Shown: positions 27,884-37,070 of the stretch, piece by piece
Layout of the letters: each line of letters starts with the position of its first letter
Numbering within the stretch: position 1 is the stretch's first letter
Origin: Enterobacter sp. R4-368
GTDB taxonomy: Bacteria; Pseudomonadota; Gammaproteobacteria; Enterobacterales; Enterobacteriaceae
DNA length: 64,000 nucleotides
Direction: 5' to 3'
Assembly: GCF_000410515.1 (NCBI RefSeq)
Contig: NC_021500.1
Location: 124,001-188,000 of the forward strand
Notes under the pieces: model-generated
Told to the model about the DNA's origin: nothing
What the model saw: the letters and a program-made list of their open reading frames with translations, nothing else
The model's database searches: none
Position numbers and translations under genes: made by a program

Positions 27884-28795
27884 TTATTCACCGGTTATGC
27901 GGGCGAGTAACGACGGGGAAGTTTTCCGCCCGGTAGTCTCCACTGACACCGTGGCGGATAACCCCGCCACTAACTCCACGCCTGCGGGCAACTTATCGAT
28001 ATGAATGCGGACCGGTACGCGCTGCGCAAGTCGCACCCAGCTAAAGGTGGGGTTGACGTCCGGCAGGCCAAGACCACCCGTTTCGTCATTGCTGTCGCCG
28101 ATGCCGTGCCCGATGCTCTCAACGTGACCGGTGATGACGGGTTCAAACCCCATCAGCGCGATGTGCGCGCGATTTCCGACATGAATATGCCGCAGTTTTG
28201 TCTCCTCAAAATAGCCCACAACCCAGAAGCTGTTCGCATCAATGATGGCCACTTTGGTTTCCCCGGCGGTGGCGTAGTCGCCCGGACGCAGCCTGAGATG
28301 CGTGACATAGCCCGCTACCGGCGCGCGCACCGTGGCATGCGATAAATTTAGTTGTGCCAGTTCCAGCGCCGCCAGCGCACCGTGATAATTTGCCACCGCG
28401 ATGCTGGCCGCACTGCCTGTTTGTTGTAAGTCTTCGCCGGAGATCACGCCTTTAATTTGCGAACGCCTTGACGCCGCATCCTGGCGCATTAACATCTCAT
28501 GACGTTTCGCCTCGACATCCGCCTGTGCGCTGGCTACCGCCAGCTTCAGCCAGTGCGGATCGATCGAATAGAGCACATCGCCACGATTAACCCACTGGTT
28601 ATCGCGAACGGCGACATTAGCCACCGGCCCGGAAACATCCGGCGCTATCTGCACCACATCAGCACGCACCCGACCATCACGGGTCCAGGGACGCTGCGCG
28701 TAATGTTTCCACATCAGGTAAGCAAGGAGGGTTGCCACCAGCACGGCGCTTAACGTCAGTGCATAACGGCTTAACAGAGAAAAAAAGGATTTCAT
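27884..28795 (-). CDS. HlyD/EmrA-type membrane fusion protein of a FUSC efflux system
   Basis: 303 residues from the ATG at 28795, which overlaps the DUF1656 stop (ATGA); GGGG lies 8 bases upstream. One N-terminal TM segment (about 10-28), then barrel-sandwich and beta-barrel domains: D-V-S-G-P-V-A-N-V is the first lipoyl half, T-V-R-A-P-V-A-G-Y-V the second. This matches AaeA/YdhJ-type periplasmic adaptors that pair with FUSC permeases to export aromatic acids. Last gene of the operon FUSC - DUF1656 - adaptor. Confidence 0.88.
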   Translation of the reverse strand: MKSFFSLLSRYALTLSAVLVATLLAYLMWKHYAQRPWTRDGRVRADVVQIAPDVSGPVANVAVRDNQWVNRGDVLYSIDPHWLKLAVASAQADVEAKRHEMLMRQDAASRRSQIKGVISGEDLQQTGSAASIAVANYHGALAALELAQLNLSHATVRAPVAGYVTHLRLRPGDYATAGETKVAIIDANSFWVVGYFEETKLRHIHVGNRAHIALMGFEPVITGHVESIGHGIGDSNDETGGLGLPDVNPTFSWVRLAQRVPVRIHIDKLPAGVELVAGLSATVSVETTGRKTSPSLLARITGE

Positions 28796-29007
28796 GCGAC
28801 TAACCCCAGCGCGTTCAGTCCCTGCATAAGCAGGAAAAAAGTAACAATGTAAGTGGCAAAACTCATCAGCGGACGCCAGGGCAGGCGCCGATGGGGTCTG
28901 CTGAAGGTGAAAAGCGACACCCATAACAGCGTGAGCAGTAACGCCGCCAGCGCGATCACCAGCAGCCCGGGCACGTATACGCCAGCGAGATTGAGATCAT
29001 TAACCAT
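28792..29007 (-). CDS. DUF1656 small membrane protein (AaeX/YdhI-like)
   Basis: 71 residues from the ATG at 29007, with two TM segments (about 10-30 and 45-65). Small proteins of this family always sit with FUSC/HlyD efflux genes. It overlaps the FUSC gene by 8 bp and the adaptor gene by 4 bp, so translation of all three is coupled. Upstream in-frame codons to 29109 lie inside the FUSC gene and are unlikely to be used. Confidence 0.85.
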   Translation of the reverse strand: MVNDLNLAGVYVPGLLVIALAALLLTLLWVSLFTFSRPHRRLPWRPLMSFATYIVTFFLLMQGLNALGLVA

Positions 29008-31063
29008 CGTTCGGCTCCTTATTGTGTTCACGCAAGGCACAGTGCAGATCCAGCAGGCTGTCGGTGAGTTTTTGTGAAAGCGCATGTGGCGACGGCGCGT
29101 GGTGGTCAATCAGGGTGTGAAGGTGCGGGCCTGGCGCAGGCGAGTCGATATGGTGGATAAGCCGTTCAAGAAGCAGGCTTATCTCAACGGCGGTTTTACG
29201 GTTAACCTGCGTTTGCAAGCGACGTAAATGCACTATCGCAAGGCCGATACGCAAAGCCTGCAACATCACCTGCAGCACATCTCCGGCTGCCTGTTCGCTG
29301 CGTTGCAGGCGCGGCAGTAACAACGCCGCTCTGTCCATCATCAGATTGGTCCAGTGCACTTCATCAAGCATCATGACGCCTTTCACACTGCGCCTGATAT
29401 CGCGTTGGCAGATGCGCAGTAAACGCTGGATGGCGGCATCGGCCTGCACGGTTTGCAGCAACCCCATCCCCAGTACCGCGAAGCCGGTGGCGGCAAAAAG
29501 CGCGATGGCGGTATTGACGGCGGTAGCGAAATCACCGCTGTAGTGCGCTCCCAGCTCACATAAGATGGGCAGCGTCAGCGTGATCCCCATTGCCATAAAG
29601 GTGGTAGCCGGTCGCGCCTGTAACGATCCGGCCCACAGATAGACCGGCGCCAGCACTGCCACCAGCACCGCGAAATCTGTCACCTGGGGAAGCAGGGCAA
29701 AGCTGTAGAGCAGGCTCACCATCACCCCCCAGGCGGAACCTATCATGTATTTCACAATATGCGGCGCCGGGGTATCGAAACTGCCAAACAGCGTGCAGCA
29801 GACCCCGAGGATAGAGACCGCCGTCGCGCCATCGGGCCAGGCGGAATAAATCCAGATCAGGCAACCACAGAGGATGATGACAAATGCCCCCAGCGCCGTG
29901 CGCGCCGCAGACAGGCTGTCGCGGTGAAAGACATAGCCTTTCGCCGGTTTATCTTCTGCTGGTTGTTGCGCCGGTTTTGCTTGCGCGAGTGCGTTCGCGA
30001 GCCGCTCGCAGTGCAGCAACAGGATAATGGCTTCATGGAGGTGACGGACAAGGTTCATCTGCAGCGCCGTTTCAAAGGTCAGCGCCTCTGCGGCGGCAAG
30101 CCGTTTGGTTAATATCGCGCAGCGTTCTGCCAGCGCTTGTCCGGTAATTTTCCGTTTTGCGCTTTCTTCCCCGACGAGCCAGCTTTGCACCTCTTCCAGC
30201 AGCGTCTGAATATCGGCGGGCAGGACAGTGACCATCAACAGGCGATCGTGTATTTCACCGCTGACGATCAACAAGCGCGCCAGCTTGTCATGCAGCGCTT
30301 TTCGCGCATGGCGCACCGGCGCCGAGAAGGCGAAGTCGTAAGGGATATGGTGGCTCAGGCCTTGCAGAAACTGTAACGCCAGCGCCAGTCGCAGATTAGC
30401 GGCCGCCTCATTGGCACTTCCCGCTAGCGCGTCTGCCAGCATCTGGCGTGCGGAATGCAGCGTTTGCGCGATTTTGCTGTTAAACAGGCCAGAGATCCGT
30501 TTTGGCAGCACATAGCGGTGAATCAGCGCCGCGCAGAAGATGCCAATCCCAATCTCCTGCACACGAACAATGGCGGTATCAAAAATCTCGCCGGGGTGAA
30601 AAACTGCCGGAAAACCGATCAGACTCGCCGTGTAACCGGCCAGCACAAAAGCGTACGCACGGGGTGTGCGCTCAAGCAGCGATAAATAGAGACAAAAGGT
30701 GATCCAGCCGGTGAGTACCACGCTACAAAAAATCGGTGTGTTCACGAAAGTGGGCACAATCAACACCGTCGCCCCGGCACCCACTATTGTACCGGCTAAG
30801 CGGTAGACGCTTCTGCTCAGCGATGCGCCAACCGAGGTTTGCGACACAATATAAACGGTAATGATCGCCCAGGAGGGTTTTTCAAGGCCGATCGATAAGG
30901 CGATGTAATAAGCGAGCATCGCCGCTGCAAAACTCTTGGCGGAATAGAGTAATGCGTTGGCATCGCCCGCCACTGTGACGGAACCTAACATCGCGCCCGT
31001 ACGACGACGCAGGGCAGATAAATCGCGCAACAAACGGCGGGGTGAGAAATCAATTTTGTTCAT
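29000..31063 (-). CDS. FUSC-family inner membrane efflux protein (AaeB/YdhK-like)
   Basis: 687 residues from the ATG at 31063; a GTG at 31090 is possible. Two clusters of about five to six TM segments (30-180 and 365-530) are each followed by a cytoplasmic helical domain, as in AaeB, which exports p-hydroxybenzoate-type weak acids. It comes first in the operon, whereas in aaeXAB and ydhIJK the small protein comes first. A divergent AraC regulator begins 77 bp away, making regulation from the shared region likely. Confidence 0.85.
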   Translation of the reverse strand: MNKIDFSPRRLLRDLSALRRRTGAMLGSVTVAGDANALLYSAKSFAAAMLAYYIALSIGLEKPSWAIITVYIVSQTSVGASLSRSVYRLAGTIVGAGATVLIVPTFVNTPIFCSVVLTGWITFCLYLSLLERTPRAYAFVLAGYTASLIGFPAVFHPGEIFDTAIVRVQEIGIGIFCAALIHRYVLPKRISGLFNSKIAQTLHSARQMLADALAGSANEAAANLRLALALQFLQGLSHHIPYDFAFSAPVRHARKALHDKLARLLIVSGEIHDRLLMVTVLPADIQTLLEEVQSWLVGEESAKRKITGQALAERCAILTKRLAAAEALTFETALQMNLVRHLHEAIILLLHCERLANALAQAKPAQQPAEDKPAKGYVFHRDSLSAARTALGAFVIILCGCLIWIYSAWPDGATAVSILGVCCTLFGSFDTPAPHIVKYMIGSAWGVMVSLLYSFALLPQVTDFAVLVAVLAPVYLWAGSLQARPATTFMAMGITLTLPILCELGAHYSGDFATAVNTAIALFAATGFAVLGMGLLQTVQADAAIQRLLRICQRDIRRSVKGVMMLDEVHWTNLMMDRAALLLPRLQRSEQAAGDVLQVMLQALRIGLAIVHLRRLQTQVNRKTAVEISLLLERLIHHIDSPAPGPHLHTLIDHHAPSPHALSQKLTDSLLDLHCALREHNKEPNDG

Positions 31064-31140
31064 GGCGGGAAGTATTACCGGCTTGCGCACGCCATTAAAT
31101 ACTCTATTCTGTCAAAAAATACCTGAATGTTGCCAATCGT

Positions 31141-31935
31141 ATGCCAACCCGTTATGCCACGACCCTGTTTGATCCCGACACCACCGACTGCCCGGCGGTG
31201 GCGCGTCGTCTCGATTTTGTTGATTACGAAGCCGAAGTGCCGGTGCATACCCACCGTAAAGGGCAGTTAATTATTGCGCTGTATGGCGCGGTGACTTGCC
31301 GGGCGGAAAATGAGATCTGGATTGTGCCGCCGCACTGCGCGGTCTGGATCCCGGGCGGCGTCGCACATAGCGTCAGCGCCACCTGGAACGCGCATCTCAA
31401 TTATCTGTTTATCGAGCCTGGCGCGGCAGCGCTACCGAACCGGTGTTGCACGCTGGCGATCTCCCAGTTGGTCAAAGAACTGGTGGACAGACTGACAGGC
31501 GAGAGCGTCGAATACCCCACAGACAGCCATGTTGCCAGGCTGACCAGAGTCACGCTCGACGAGTTAGCCACCATGCCGCAGCAAAACGTCAGTTTGCCCG
31601 TTTCAGCGAACGCCAAAATCCGCGCGATGGCACAGGCGCTGGTAAACCATCCCGACGATCGCAGCACCTTTAAAGCATGGGCAAAGCGGCTGGCGCTCAG
31701 CGAACGCTCGCTGGCGCGTTTGATGCTGCGCGAAACCGGGCTGAGCTTCGGGCGCTGGCGGCAACAGCTCCATCTGGTGATTGCCTTGCGGGAGCTGGCG
31801 AGTGGTGTCTCGGTGCAAAATGTGGCGGCAAAACTGGGTTATGAATCGGTGAACGCCTTTATCACCATGTTCAGAAAAGCGATGGGCAGCACGCCCGCGC
31901 ACTACTTTGCGGAACAACAAAAAGCGCCGCGTTAA
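31141..31935 (+). CDS. AraC-family regulator, divergent from the FUSC operon
   Basis: 264 residues: N-terminal cupin (V-H-T-H-R-K-G-Q-L-I-I-A-L-Y-G) and C-terminal double HTH (L-S-E-R-S-L-A-R-L-M-L-R-E-T-G; second HTH ending F-R-K-A-M-G-S-T-P-A-H-Y-F). Layout and motifs are those of NimR-like regulators, which repress a divergent exporter and are relieved by its substrate. Its position 77 bp from the FUSC start makes that operon the probable target. Confidence 0.85.
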   Translation: MPTRYATTLFDPDTTDCPAVARRLDFVDYEAEVPVHTHRKGQLIIALYGAVTCRAENEIWIVPPHCAVWIPGGVAHSVSATWNAHLNYLFIEPGAAALPNRCCTLAISQLVKELVDRLTGESVEYPTDSHVARLTRVTLDELATMPQQNVSLPVSANAKIRAMAQALVNHPDDRSTFKAWAKRLALSERSLARLMLRETGLSFGRWRQQLHLVIALRELASGVSVQNVAAKLGYESVNAFITMFRKAMGSTPAHYFAEQQKAPR

Positions 31936-32004
31936 GCGACGCGCCTGCATATAGCTGCTTCCCGTTGCGGCCATTTAGCCAGGCAGGAAAAACAGCACTC
32001 ACTG

Positions 32005-32364
32005 TCACGACATCTGCTGCGCCAGCAACGCAATCAGCGCCAGCAGAGCCGGAAGCGCCTGCACATAAAGGATTTTACGGCTGGCGGTGACCGCGCCGAA
32101 AACCCCGGCAATCAGCACGCAGATAAGAAAGAAAAAGAGTACCGCCACGCCGCGCTCAGCGAGCCACAATCCCCACAATAACCCTGCGGCAAGAAAGCCA
32201 TTGTACAGCCCCTGGTTTGCGGCCAGAACGCGGGTTTCGCGGGCAAACTCCGCGCTCAGGTTAAAGGCTTTGCGGCCTGTTTTTGTGTCCCAGAGGAACA
32301 TTTCCAGCACCAGAATGTAGAGATGAATGACGGCAACAATGGCGACAAGAATTTTGGCTAACAC
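32005..32364 (-). CDS. DUF1304 membrane protein
   Basis: 119 residues with four TM segments. I place the start at a GTG (32364) preceded by AAGG, giving V-L-A-K-I-L-V and then the conserved H-L-Y-I-L-V-L-E-M-F-L-W of DUF1304; the longer frame to 32430 adds a proline-rich lead that does not fit. N-Q-G-L-Y-N-G-F-L-A-A-G in TM2 is the other family mark. Function unknown. Confidence 0.8.
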   Translation of the reverse strand: MLAKILVAIVAVIHLYILVLEMFLWDTKTGRKAFNLSAEFARETRVLAANQGLYNGFLAAGLLWGLWLAERGVAVLFFFLICVLIAGVFGAVTASRKILYVQALPALLALIALLAQQMS

Positions 32365-32547
32365 AGGAAACCTTACGGAATGAGGGCAGGTGAAAGGGAG
32401 TATAGATAATTGCGCGGGGGGCAGCAGCAAGTGCGTTTAACAAAACGCGCAATAGCATTCACCCTTTGATGCGCGCACTATAGCGGCACAACGTTTAACC
32501 ACCATCAAAATGCGTGACGACAGGTTTGCCCGGACGTGAGGTGCTCA

Positions 32548-33216
32548 ATGGATATTTACGAAAAACAGTATCAGGAACTGCAAGCCAGCGGTGCCGAAGC
32601 CTGGGCTGGCGACGGTTACCAACGCGCGAAAGCGCAACAACAGCAGGTTTTTGCCTGGCTCAGCCAGCAACATTATCTTCCGCAACCCGGTGCGACCATC
32701 CTGGAACTTGGCTGTGGCAATGGTGCCATGGCGGCGCACTATTTTGCCCTGCGAGGCGATACCGTCTGGGGCGTGGATTTCGCGCCAACCGCCATCGAAT
32801 GGGCGAAAGCGCGCTTTACGCAGGCGGGCCTGCCCGCGCACTTTTTCACGGGCGATGTCTGCCATCTCCCACAATGTGACGATGCCATGTTTGATCTGAT
32901 TGTGGATGGCAGTTGCCTGCACTGTCTCATTGGCGATGCCCGGCAGCGCTGCCTGGCCGAAGTCAGGCGGTTGCTCAAACCGACAGGGTACTTTGTTATC
33001 AGCTCAATGTGCGGGCTGCCGCGCTACGCCGGGGATATTGCGGCTTACGATAGCGACCAGCAGTGTCTGCTCAGGCAGGGGCAAGCCTGGCGCACGCTTA
33101 AACCCTTGGCGGATTTGCTCGAGGAAGTACAAAACGCGCAGTTTGTCGTGCATGCAAGCCAGGTGAACGAGAATCCGTGGTGGGATCATGCCACTATCGT
33201 CTGTTCCGCACGGTGA
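32548..33216 (+). CDS. Class I SAM-dependent methyltransferase
   Basis: 222 residues from the ATG at 32548, with GAGG six bases upstream. The SAM loop I-L-E-L-G-C-G-N-G-A (residues about 52-61) and the acidic D in V-D-F-A-P-T at the end of strand 2 mark a Rossmann methyltransferase of the UbiE/TehB-like type. D-G-S-C-L-H-C-L follows motif IV. The substrate is not identifiable. It is cytoplasmic and convergent with the nine-gene operon. Confidence 0.82.
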   Translation: MDIYEKQYQELQASGAEAWAGDGYQRAKAQQQQVFAWLSQQHYLPQPGATILELGCGNGAMAAHYFALRGDTVWGVDFAPTAIEWAKARFTQAGLPAHFFTGDVCHLPQCDDAMFDLIVDGSCLHCLIGDARQRCLAEVRRLLKPTGYFVISSMCGLPRYAGDIAAYDSDQQCLLRQGQAWRTLKPLADLLEEVQNAQFVVHASQVNENPWWDHATIVCSAR

Positions 33217-33268
33217 GTTGCCCCCTCTCTTCAGGATCGCATAAGCCGCTGGCAATGCCGGAAAAAAA

Positions 33269-33290
33269 AGACGACACTACGATGTCGTCT
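33269..33290 (-). terminator. Intrinsic terminator of the nine-gene operon
   Basis: 8-bp stem AGACGACA / TGTCGTCT with a 6-base loop; on the minus strand an 8-T run follows. It lies about 55 bp after the tudS-ybgA-like stop. Confidence 0.85.
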
Positions 33291-33307
33291 AAAGGGGGTG
33301 GTTCAGG

Positions 33308-33335
33308 AGCCCGTAAGGGTCATTCGGGCTTTCTT
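33308..33335 (+). terminator. Terminator of the methyltransferase gene
   Basis: Stem AGCCCG / CGGGCT with an 11-base loop, followed by TTCTT on the plus strand. Confidence 0.6.
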
Positions 33336-33344
33336 GTCATTAAT

Positions 33345-34304
33345 TCAGTGAACGGTCAGACGCAGCGCCAGATCGTCGGGGTAGGGGGTAAAGTAGCGCT
33401 GTTTCGCCAGGTAGCCATCCGGGTATTCGGCGAGATAGTGCTTTAACAGCGTGATCGGGGCGAGGATCGGCAGCCGCCCGTTGCGATAATTGAGGATCAC
33501 ATCGCGCAGTTCGCCCCGCTGACGGCTGTTCAAATGTTCGCGGAAATAGCCCTGAATATGCATCAGCACATTGGTATGGTTCTCCCGGGAAGCATTTTTT
33601 TTCAGGATGGCCATCAGCTTTTCGCGATACACCCTGAAGAAGGCATCCAGATCTTCCCACTCATGCAGGGAGGCGACGAACGGGCCAATCTGCCGGTAGC
33701 CCGCCTGATGGTGCGCCAGCAGTTGCAGTTTGTAGCGGCTGTGAAATTCCAGCAGGCCGTGGCGCGTCAGGCCGTTGGCCCGCAAGGTATTGAGTTCATG
33801 CAGGGCGAAAACGCGCTCGACAAAGTTTTCCCGCAGCAGCGGATCGTGCAGGCGACCATCTTCCTCCACCGGCAACCATGGGTATTTCGCCAGCAGCGCA
33901 GCGGTAAAAAGCCCAACCCCTTCTTTACGCCCGCGCTGACCATTTTCGTCATACAACCGTACGCGCTCCATGCCGCAGCTTGGCGATTTCGCGCAGACGA
34001 TAAACCCGGCTAATCCCTCCTGGCGGGCGAGATACGCCTCGGCGAATTCGGCCATTTTCTCTGTCACATCGTCGTGCGGGGCGTGGCTAAAGCGCATACG
34101 GATATCCCCGGCGGTGGTCTGCACCAGACGCAGCGCCGGGCGCGGCACGGGCAGGCCGATGCCCATCTCCGGGCAGACGGGTTTGAACGTGACCCAACGC
34201 GCCAGCTCGTCCATCACGAAGCCCATGCGTTTATGCCCGCCGTCAAAACGGACGGTAGAGCCGGTTAAACAGCCGCTGATACCAATCATGGGTGGGGTTT
34301 TCAT
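33345..34304 (-). CDS. DUF523-DUF1722 fusion (TudS-like thiouracil desulfurase plus YbgA domain)
   Basis: 319 residues. Residues about 5-150 are DUF523 (TudS), with cysteines in G-I-S-G-C-L-T-G, P-V-C-P-E-M-G and S-P-S-C-G-M that bind the iron-sulfur cluster used to desulfurate thiouracil. Residues about 190-310 are DUF1722, which is all there is to E. coli YbgA (169 residues), encoded next to photolyase phr. Here the two are fused, as in many proteobacteria. It is the ninth and last gene of the operon, 12 bp after the DUF3833 gene. A role in RNA/nucleotide repair after light or oxidative damage fits the context but is inferred. Confidence 0.88.
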   Translation of the reverse strand: MKTPPMIGISGCLTGSTVRFDGGHKRMGFVMDELARWVTFKPVCPEMGIGLPVPRPALRLVQTTAGDIRMRFSHAPHDDVTEKMAEFAEAYLARQEGLAGFIVCAKSPSCGMERVRLYDENGQRGRKEGVGLFTAALLAKYPWLPVEEDGRLHDPLLRENFVERVFALHELNTLRANGLTRHGLLEFHSRYKLQLLAHHQAGYRQIGPFVASLHEWEDLDAFFRVYREKLMAILKKNASRENHTNVLMHIQGYFREHLNSRQRGELRDVILNYRNGRLPILAPITLLKHYLAEYPDGYLAKQRYFTPYPDDLALRLTVH

Positions 34305-34316
34305 GGCGCTATCCTC

Positions 34317-34847
34317 TTACTGCGTTTGGCGGGTGAAGAAAAGCGTCACCGTCCCGACGGTAATGCCGAACTTCTTCATCGCTGTTTTGTTGAATAAATG
34401 GGTGTCGTCCTGCAGATACATCCAGTCATCAAAGTTCAGCAGCCAGGTGCTGCCGTTGGCTTTCACGTTCATGCGGTAGTGCCAGTTAAAGGCGTTACCG
34501 GCCGACTGCCCGGTTGCCACGCCCTCAATATCGCCTGCCGTACCTTCGTAGCGATCGCTACCGACGCGGCGGATATGCCACACCCGTTGCTGCTTTTCAC
34601 CATCGTCATAAATGAAGTGTTCATTGAGCGTGAGCGTCTCGCCCACCACCTCGCCCTTGATCTCAACATGGAAGCGGCGCAGTTGTTTGCCGCTGCGATC
34701 CTGCACCATCCCCCAGGCTTCGGTTGTGCCGTTGAAATAGCGGAAAATATCAAGCGGCGGCTGTTGGTGTTGATAATCGCCAATCTCGCTGCTACAACCA
34801 GCCAGCAGCATCATCAGCGCAAGGCCGAGCGCCAGAATGCGTTTCAT
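34317..34847 (-). CDS. DUF3833 lipoprotein
   Basis: 176 residues with a lipoprotein signal: hydrophobic core then L-L-A-G-C-S-S, acylated Cys at 18. The mature part is the DUF3833 lipocalin-like barrel (F-R-Y-F-N-G-T-T-E-A-W-G, then F-N-W-H-Y-R-M). S at +2 predicts outer-membrane sorting. It overlaps the chalcone-isomerase-like gene by 4 bp. DUF3833 genes are found with Cfa-like and FAD genes in light-response loci; perhaps it handles modified lipids. Confidence 0.87.
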   Translation of the reverse strand: MKRILALGLALMMLLAGCSSEIGDYQHQQPPLDIFRYFNGTTEAWGMVQDRSGKQLRRFHVEIKGEVVGETLTLNEHFIYDDGEKQQRVWHIRRVGSDRYEGTAGDIEGVATGQSAGNAFNWHYRMNVKANGSTWLLNFDDWMYLQDDTHLFNKTAMKKFGITVGTVTLFFTRQTQ

Positions 34848-35371
34848 TTTTGACCTCCGATCAACTGTTGACGCAGGGCGGGATATTGCGTGGCGGGCGC
34901 AAGCCAGATCGCCAGAAAGTGGCTGCTGAACGCCTCCGACTGGTATGGGCCGAGCGGGCTAAAGCCTTGCTGCGACGAAGCGGCGCGATACCAGAATTGC
35001 CCCTGTTTGCCGCGCATCACAAACGCCAGTTGCGTGCCGGATGTTACGTCAGGCCACAGCCTGCGCAACATGTGCAACCAGGCTTCGCTCTGCGGCTCGC
35101 GCGCCAGGATCCCCTGCGCCTGCCACTGTTCGCGGGTGGCGTCTACCAGTTCGTCGCGGTCGATATCGCGCTGGTAGGTGATGATCAGCGCCTGATCCTG
35201 TTCAGGCCCGCTGTAGCGGCCGTCTGGCGTGCGCAACTGCGAGGTATAAACCGTAAACGGCCCCCAGGTCAGCGTCGCGTCGCCCACTTTGCGCCAGCTT
35301 AACCAGTCGGCAGCGTGGACCGTGGGCACCAGCGCGCCAAGCCACAACAACATCAGTAACGCGGTTCGCAT
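34844..35371 (-). CDS. Chalcone isomerase-like exported protein
   Basis: 175 residues with a signal peptide ending V-H-A-A-D. The mature protein has the chalcone-isomerase-like fold pattern (V-G-D-A-T-L-T-W-G-P-F-T-V-Y, then L-I-I-T-Y-Q-R-D-I). Plant relatives bind fatty acids and bacterial members have no known chalcone substrate, so periplasmic fatty-acid binding is a reasonable guess. It overlaps both neighbours (1 bp and 4 bp). Confidence 0.8.
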   Translation of the reverse strand: MRTALLMLLWLGALVPTVHAADWLSWRKVGDATLTWGPFTVYTSQLRTPDGRYSGPEQDQALIITYQRDIDRDELVDATREQWQAQGILAREPQSEAWLHMLRRLWPDVTSGTQLAFVMRGKQGQFWYRAASSQQGFSPLGPYQSEAFSSHFLAIWLAPATQYPALRQQLIGGQK

Positions 35372-35853
35372 CAGCGCCTCCCCGTCACAATATGGAAAAA
35401 GAGCATCATCACCAGCCAGCCGGTAGCCATCGAGCTAACGACAATAAACGTGGGGGGCAGAAAGGTGATGGCACCTAAACGTTCGCCAAGGAGGTAAGCC
35501 ACCGGGCCGCCGCCTGTCGCCATCAACATCAGGGCCCAGCCGGGAAGCGTCGAGGTACTGCTCAGCGCCGTCCAGACGCAGGCAAACATCAGCCACAGCG
35601 CCACCATCCACAGCGGCAGCAGCGAATCGCCGCTAAATTCGATAAGACCCGTCAGCGCCCAGAATGCATCCAGTCCGCCCCCCATTCCTGCCAGAAACAG
35701 GGCGTACAGACGCTGTGTGGGGGATAACAGCATGCAGGCCGCGATCGCCAGCGTAAGCCAGATAACCAGGCCGCGCTCGCGAAACAGCACCACCAGCGTC
35801 CAGTAGAGATCGAACGCGATAGCCAATAAAAAGACCTGCAGATAACGTTTCAT
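35371..35853 (-). CDS. DUF2878 inner membrane protein
   Basis: 160 residues, five to six TM segments, no catalytic motif recognised. DUF2878 proteins occur almost only in operons with Cfa-like methyltransferases and DUF1365, as here. It overlaps the Cfa-like gene by 4 bp and the next by 1 bp. Confidence 0.82.
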   Translation of the reverse strand: MKRYLQVFLLAIAFDLYWTLVVLFRERGLVIWLTLAIAACMLLSPTQRLYALFLAGMGGGLDAFWALTGLIEFSGDSLLPLWMVALWLMFACVWTALSSTSTLPGWALMLMATGGGPVAYLLGERLGAITFLPPTFIVVSSMATGWLVMMLFFHIVTGRR

Positions 35854-37070
35854 ACGCGCTCCGCGGTCAGTTGCACCACGCTGATGGTGCGCGCGTTAAA
35901 CCCGGCTTCGCAGTAGCCAAAGTAGTAGAGCCACATGCGGCGAAAGCGGTTATCAAAGCCGAGTTTTTCAATCTCCTGCCAGGCGTGGTTAAAACGCTGC
36001 CGCCAGTGCGCGAGCGTGCGGGCGTAGTCAGGGCCCATATCGAACAGATTGCGTACGACAAAATCGGTGTGGCGCGTCATCAAATCGTTCATGGCGGTGA
36101 TGCTCGGCAAAAAGCCGCCGGGGAAGATGTAGCGCTGAATAAAATCGACGCTTTTGCTGTAGTCGCGGTAGCGCTGATCCTGAATGGTGATCGCCTGCAA
36201 CGCCATTTTGCCACCGGGACGCAGACGCGCCTGGCAGGTTTTGAAAAAGGTAGGCAGATAGCGTTGACCGACGGCTTCTATCATCTCGATCGACACCAGT
36301 TTGTCGAATTCACCTGTCAGATCGCGATAGTCGCAAAGCAGCACCTGCACGCGATCCTGCAACCCCGCGCGGGCAATGCGCTCGCTTGCCCAGCGGTACT
36401 GCTCCTGCGAAAGCGTGGTGGTGGTTACCCGGCAACCATAGTGACGGGCGGCGTACTCCGCCATCGCGCCCCATCCGGTGCCGATCTCCAGCAGATGATC
36501 GGCAGGTGTCAACGCCAGTTGTTCGCAAAGCCTGGCCATTTTGGCCTGTTGCGCGTCGGCAAGATCCTGATTGTCGTCGGCAAAAAGCGCGCTGGAATAG
36601 AGCAGATTTTCATCGAGAAACTGCGCGTAAAAGGCGTTACCCAGGTCGTAGTGGGCGGCGATATTTTCCCGCGCCTGCTGGCGATGGTTGCGCCGCGTCC
36701 AGTGACGCAGCCGCTCAACAGGTCGGCTAAGCCAGCGAAAACCGCTCTCCAGCCGCCCGAGCACGCGGCTATTCAGCGCCAGGATCTGTAGCAGTGCGGT
36801 AAGCTGACTGGTCTCCCAGTCGCCCGCGATCCAGGCTTCAGCAGCGGCGAGGCTGCCGCCGGTCAGCAGCCGCCAGTAAACACCGGGTGCCACAATCTGC
36901 ACCTCGGCGCGCAGCGTAGCTGAGGCATCGCCAAAATGAAACGCCTGGGCACCTTCACGCAGGGTGATGGAGCCTTGCTGAATGCCGCTCAGCAGGCGGA
37001 AAAGTATCCATCGCGCGATACGGACGTTGCGCGAAATCTCGGGTTCAAGCGCAAAGACGGGATCGGTCAT
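35850..37070 (-). CDS. Divergent Cfa-like SAM-dependent methyltransferase
   Basis: 406 residues of the cyclopropane-synthase superfamily. The SAM loop L-E-I-G-T-G-W-G and the Y-D-L-G-N-A motif are present. Compared with E. coli Cfa, the bicarbonate ligands are changed: the active-site Cys (Y-S-C) is Ser (Y-S-S) and the His of L-H-T-I-G is lost (A-L-Q-A-I-T); M-F-E-H-V-G reads M-I-E-A-V-G, keeping Glu. It therefore may not make ordinary cyclopropane; methylation of unsaturated acyl chains, as by UfaM in furan fatty acid synthesis, is a possibility. It overlaps DUF1365 and DUF2878 genes by 4 bp each. Confidence 0.87.
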   Translation of the reverse strand: MTDPVFALEPEISRNVRIARWILFRLLSGIQQGSITLREGAQAFHFGDASATLRAEVQIVAPGVYWRLLTGGSLAAAEAWIAGDWETSQLTALLQILALNSRVLGRLESGFRWLSRPVERLRHWTRRNHRQQARENIAAHYDLGNAFYAQFLDENLLYSSALFADDNQDLADAQQAKMARLCEQLALTPADHLLEIGTGWGAMAEYAARHYGCRVTTTTLSQEQYRWASERIARAGLQDRVQVLLCDYRDLTGEFDKLVSIEMIEAVGQRYLPTFFKTCQARLRPGGKMALQAITIQDQRYRDYSKSVDFIQRYIFPGGFLPSITAMNDLMTRHTDFVVRNLFDMGPDYARTLAHWRQRFNHAWQEIEKLGFDNRFRRMWLYYFGYCEAGFNARTISVVQLTAERV

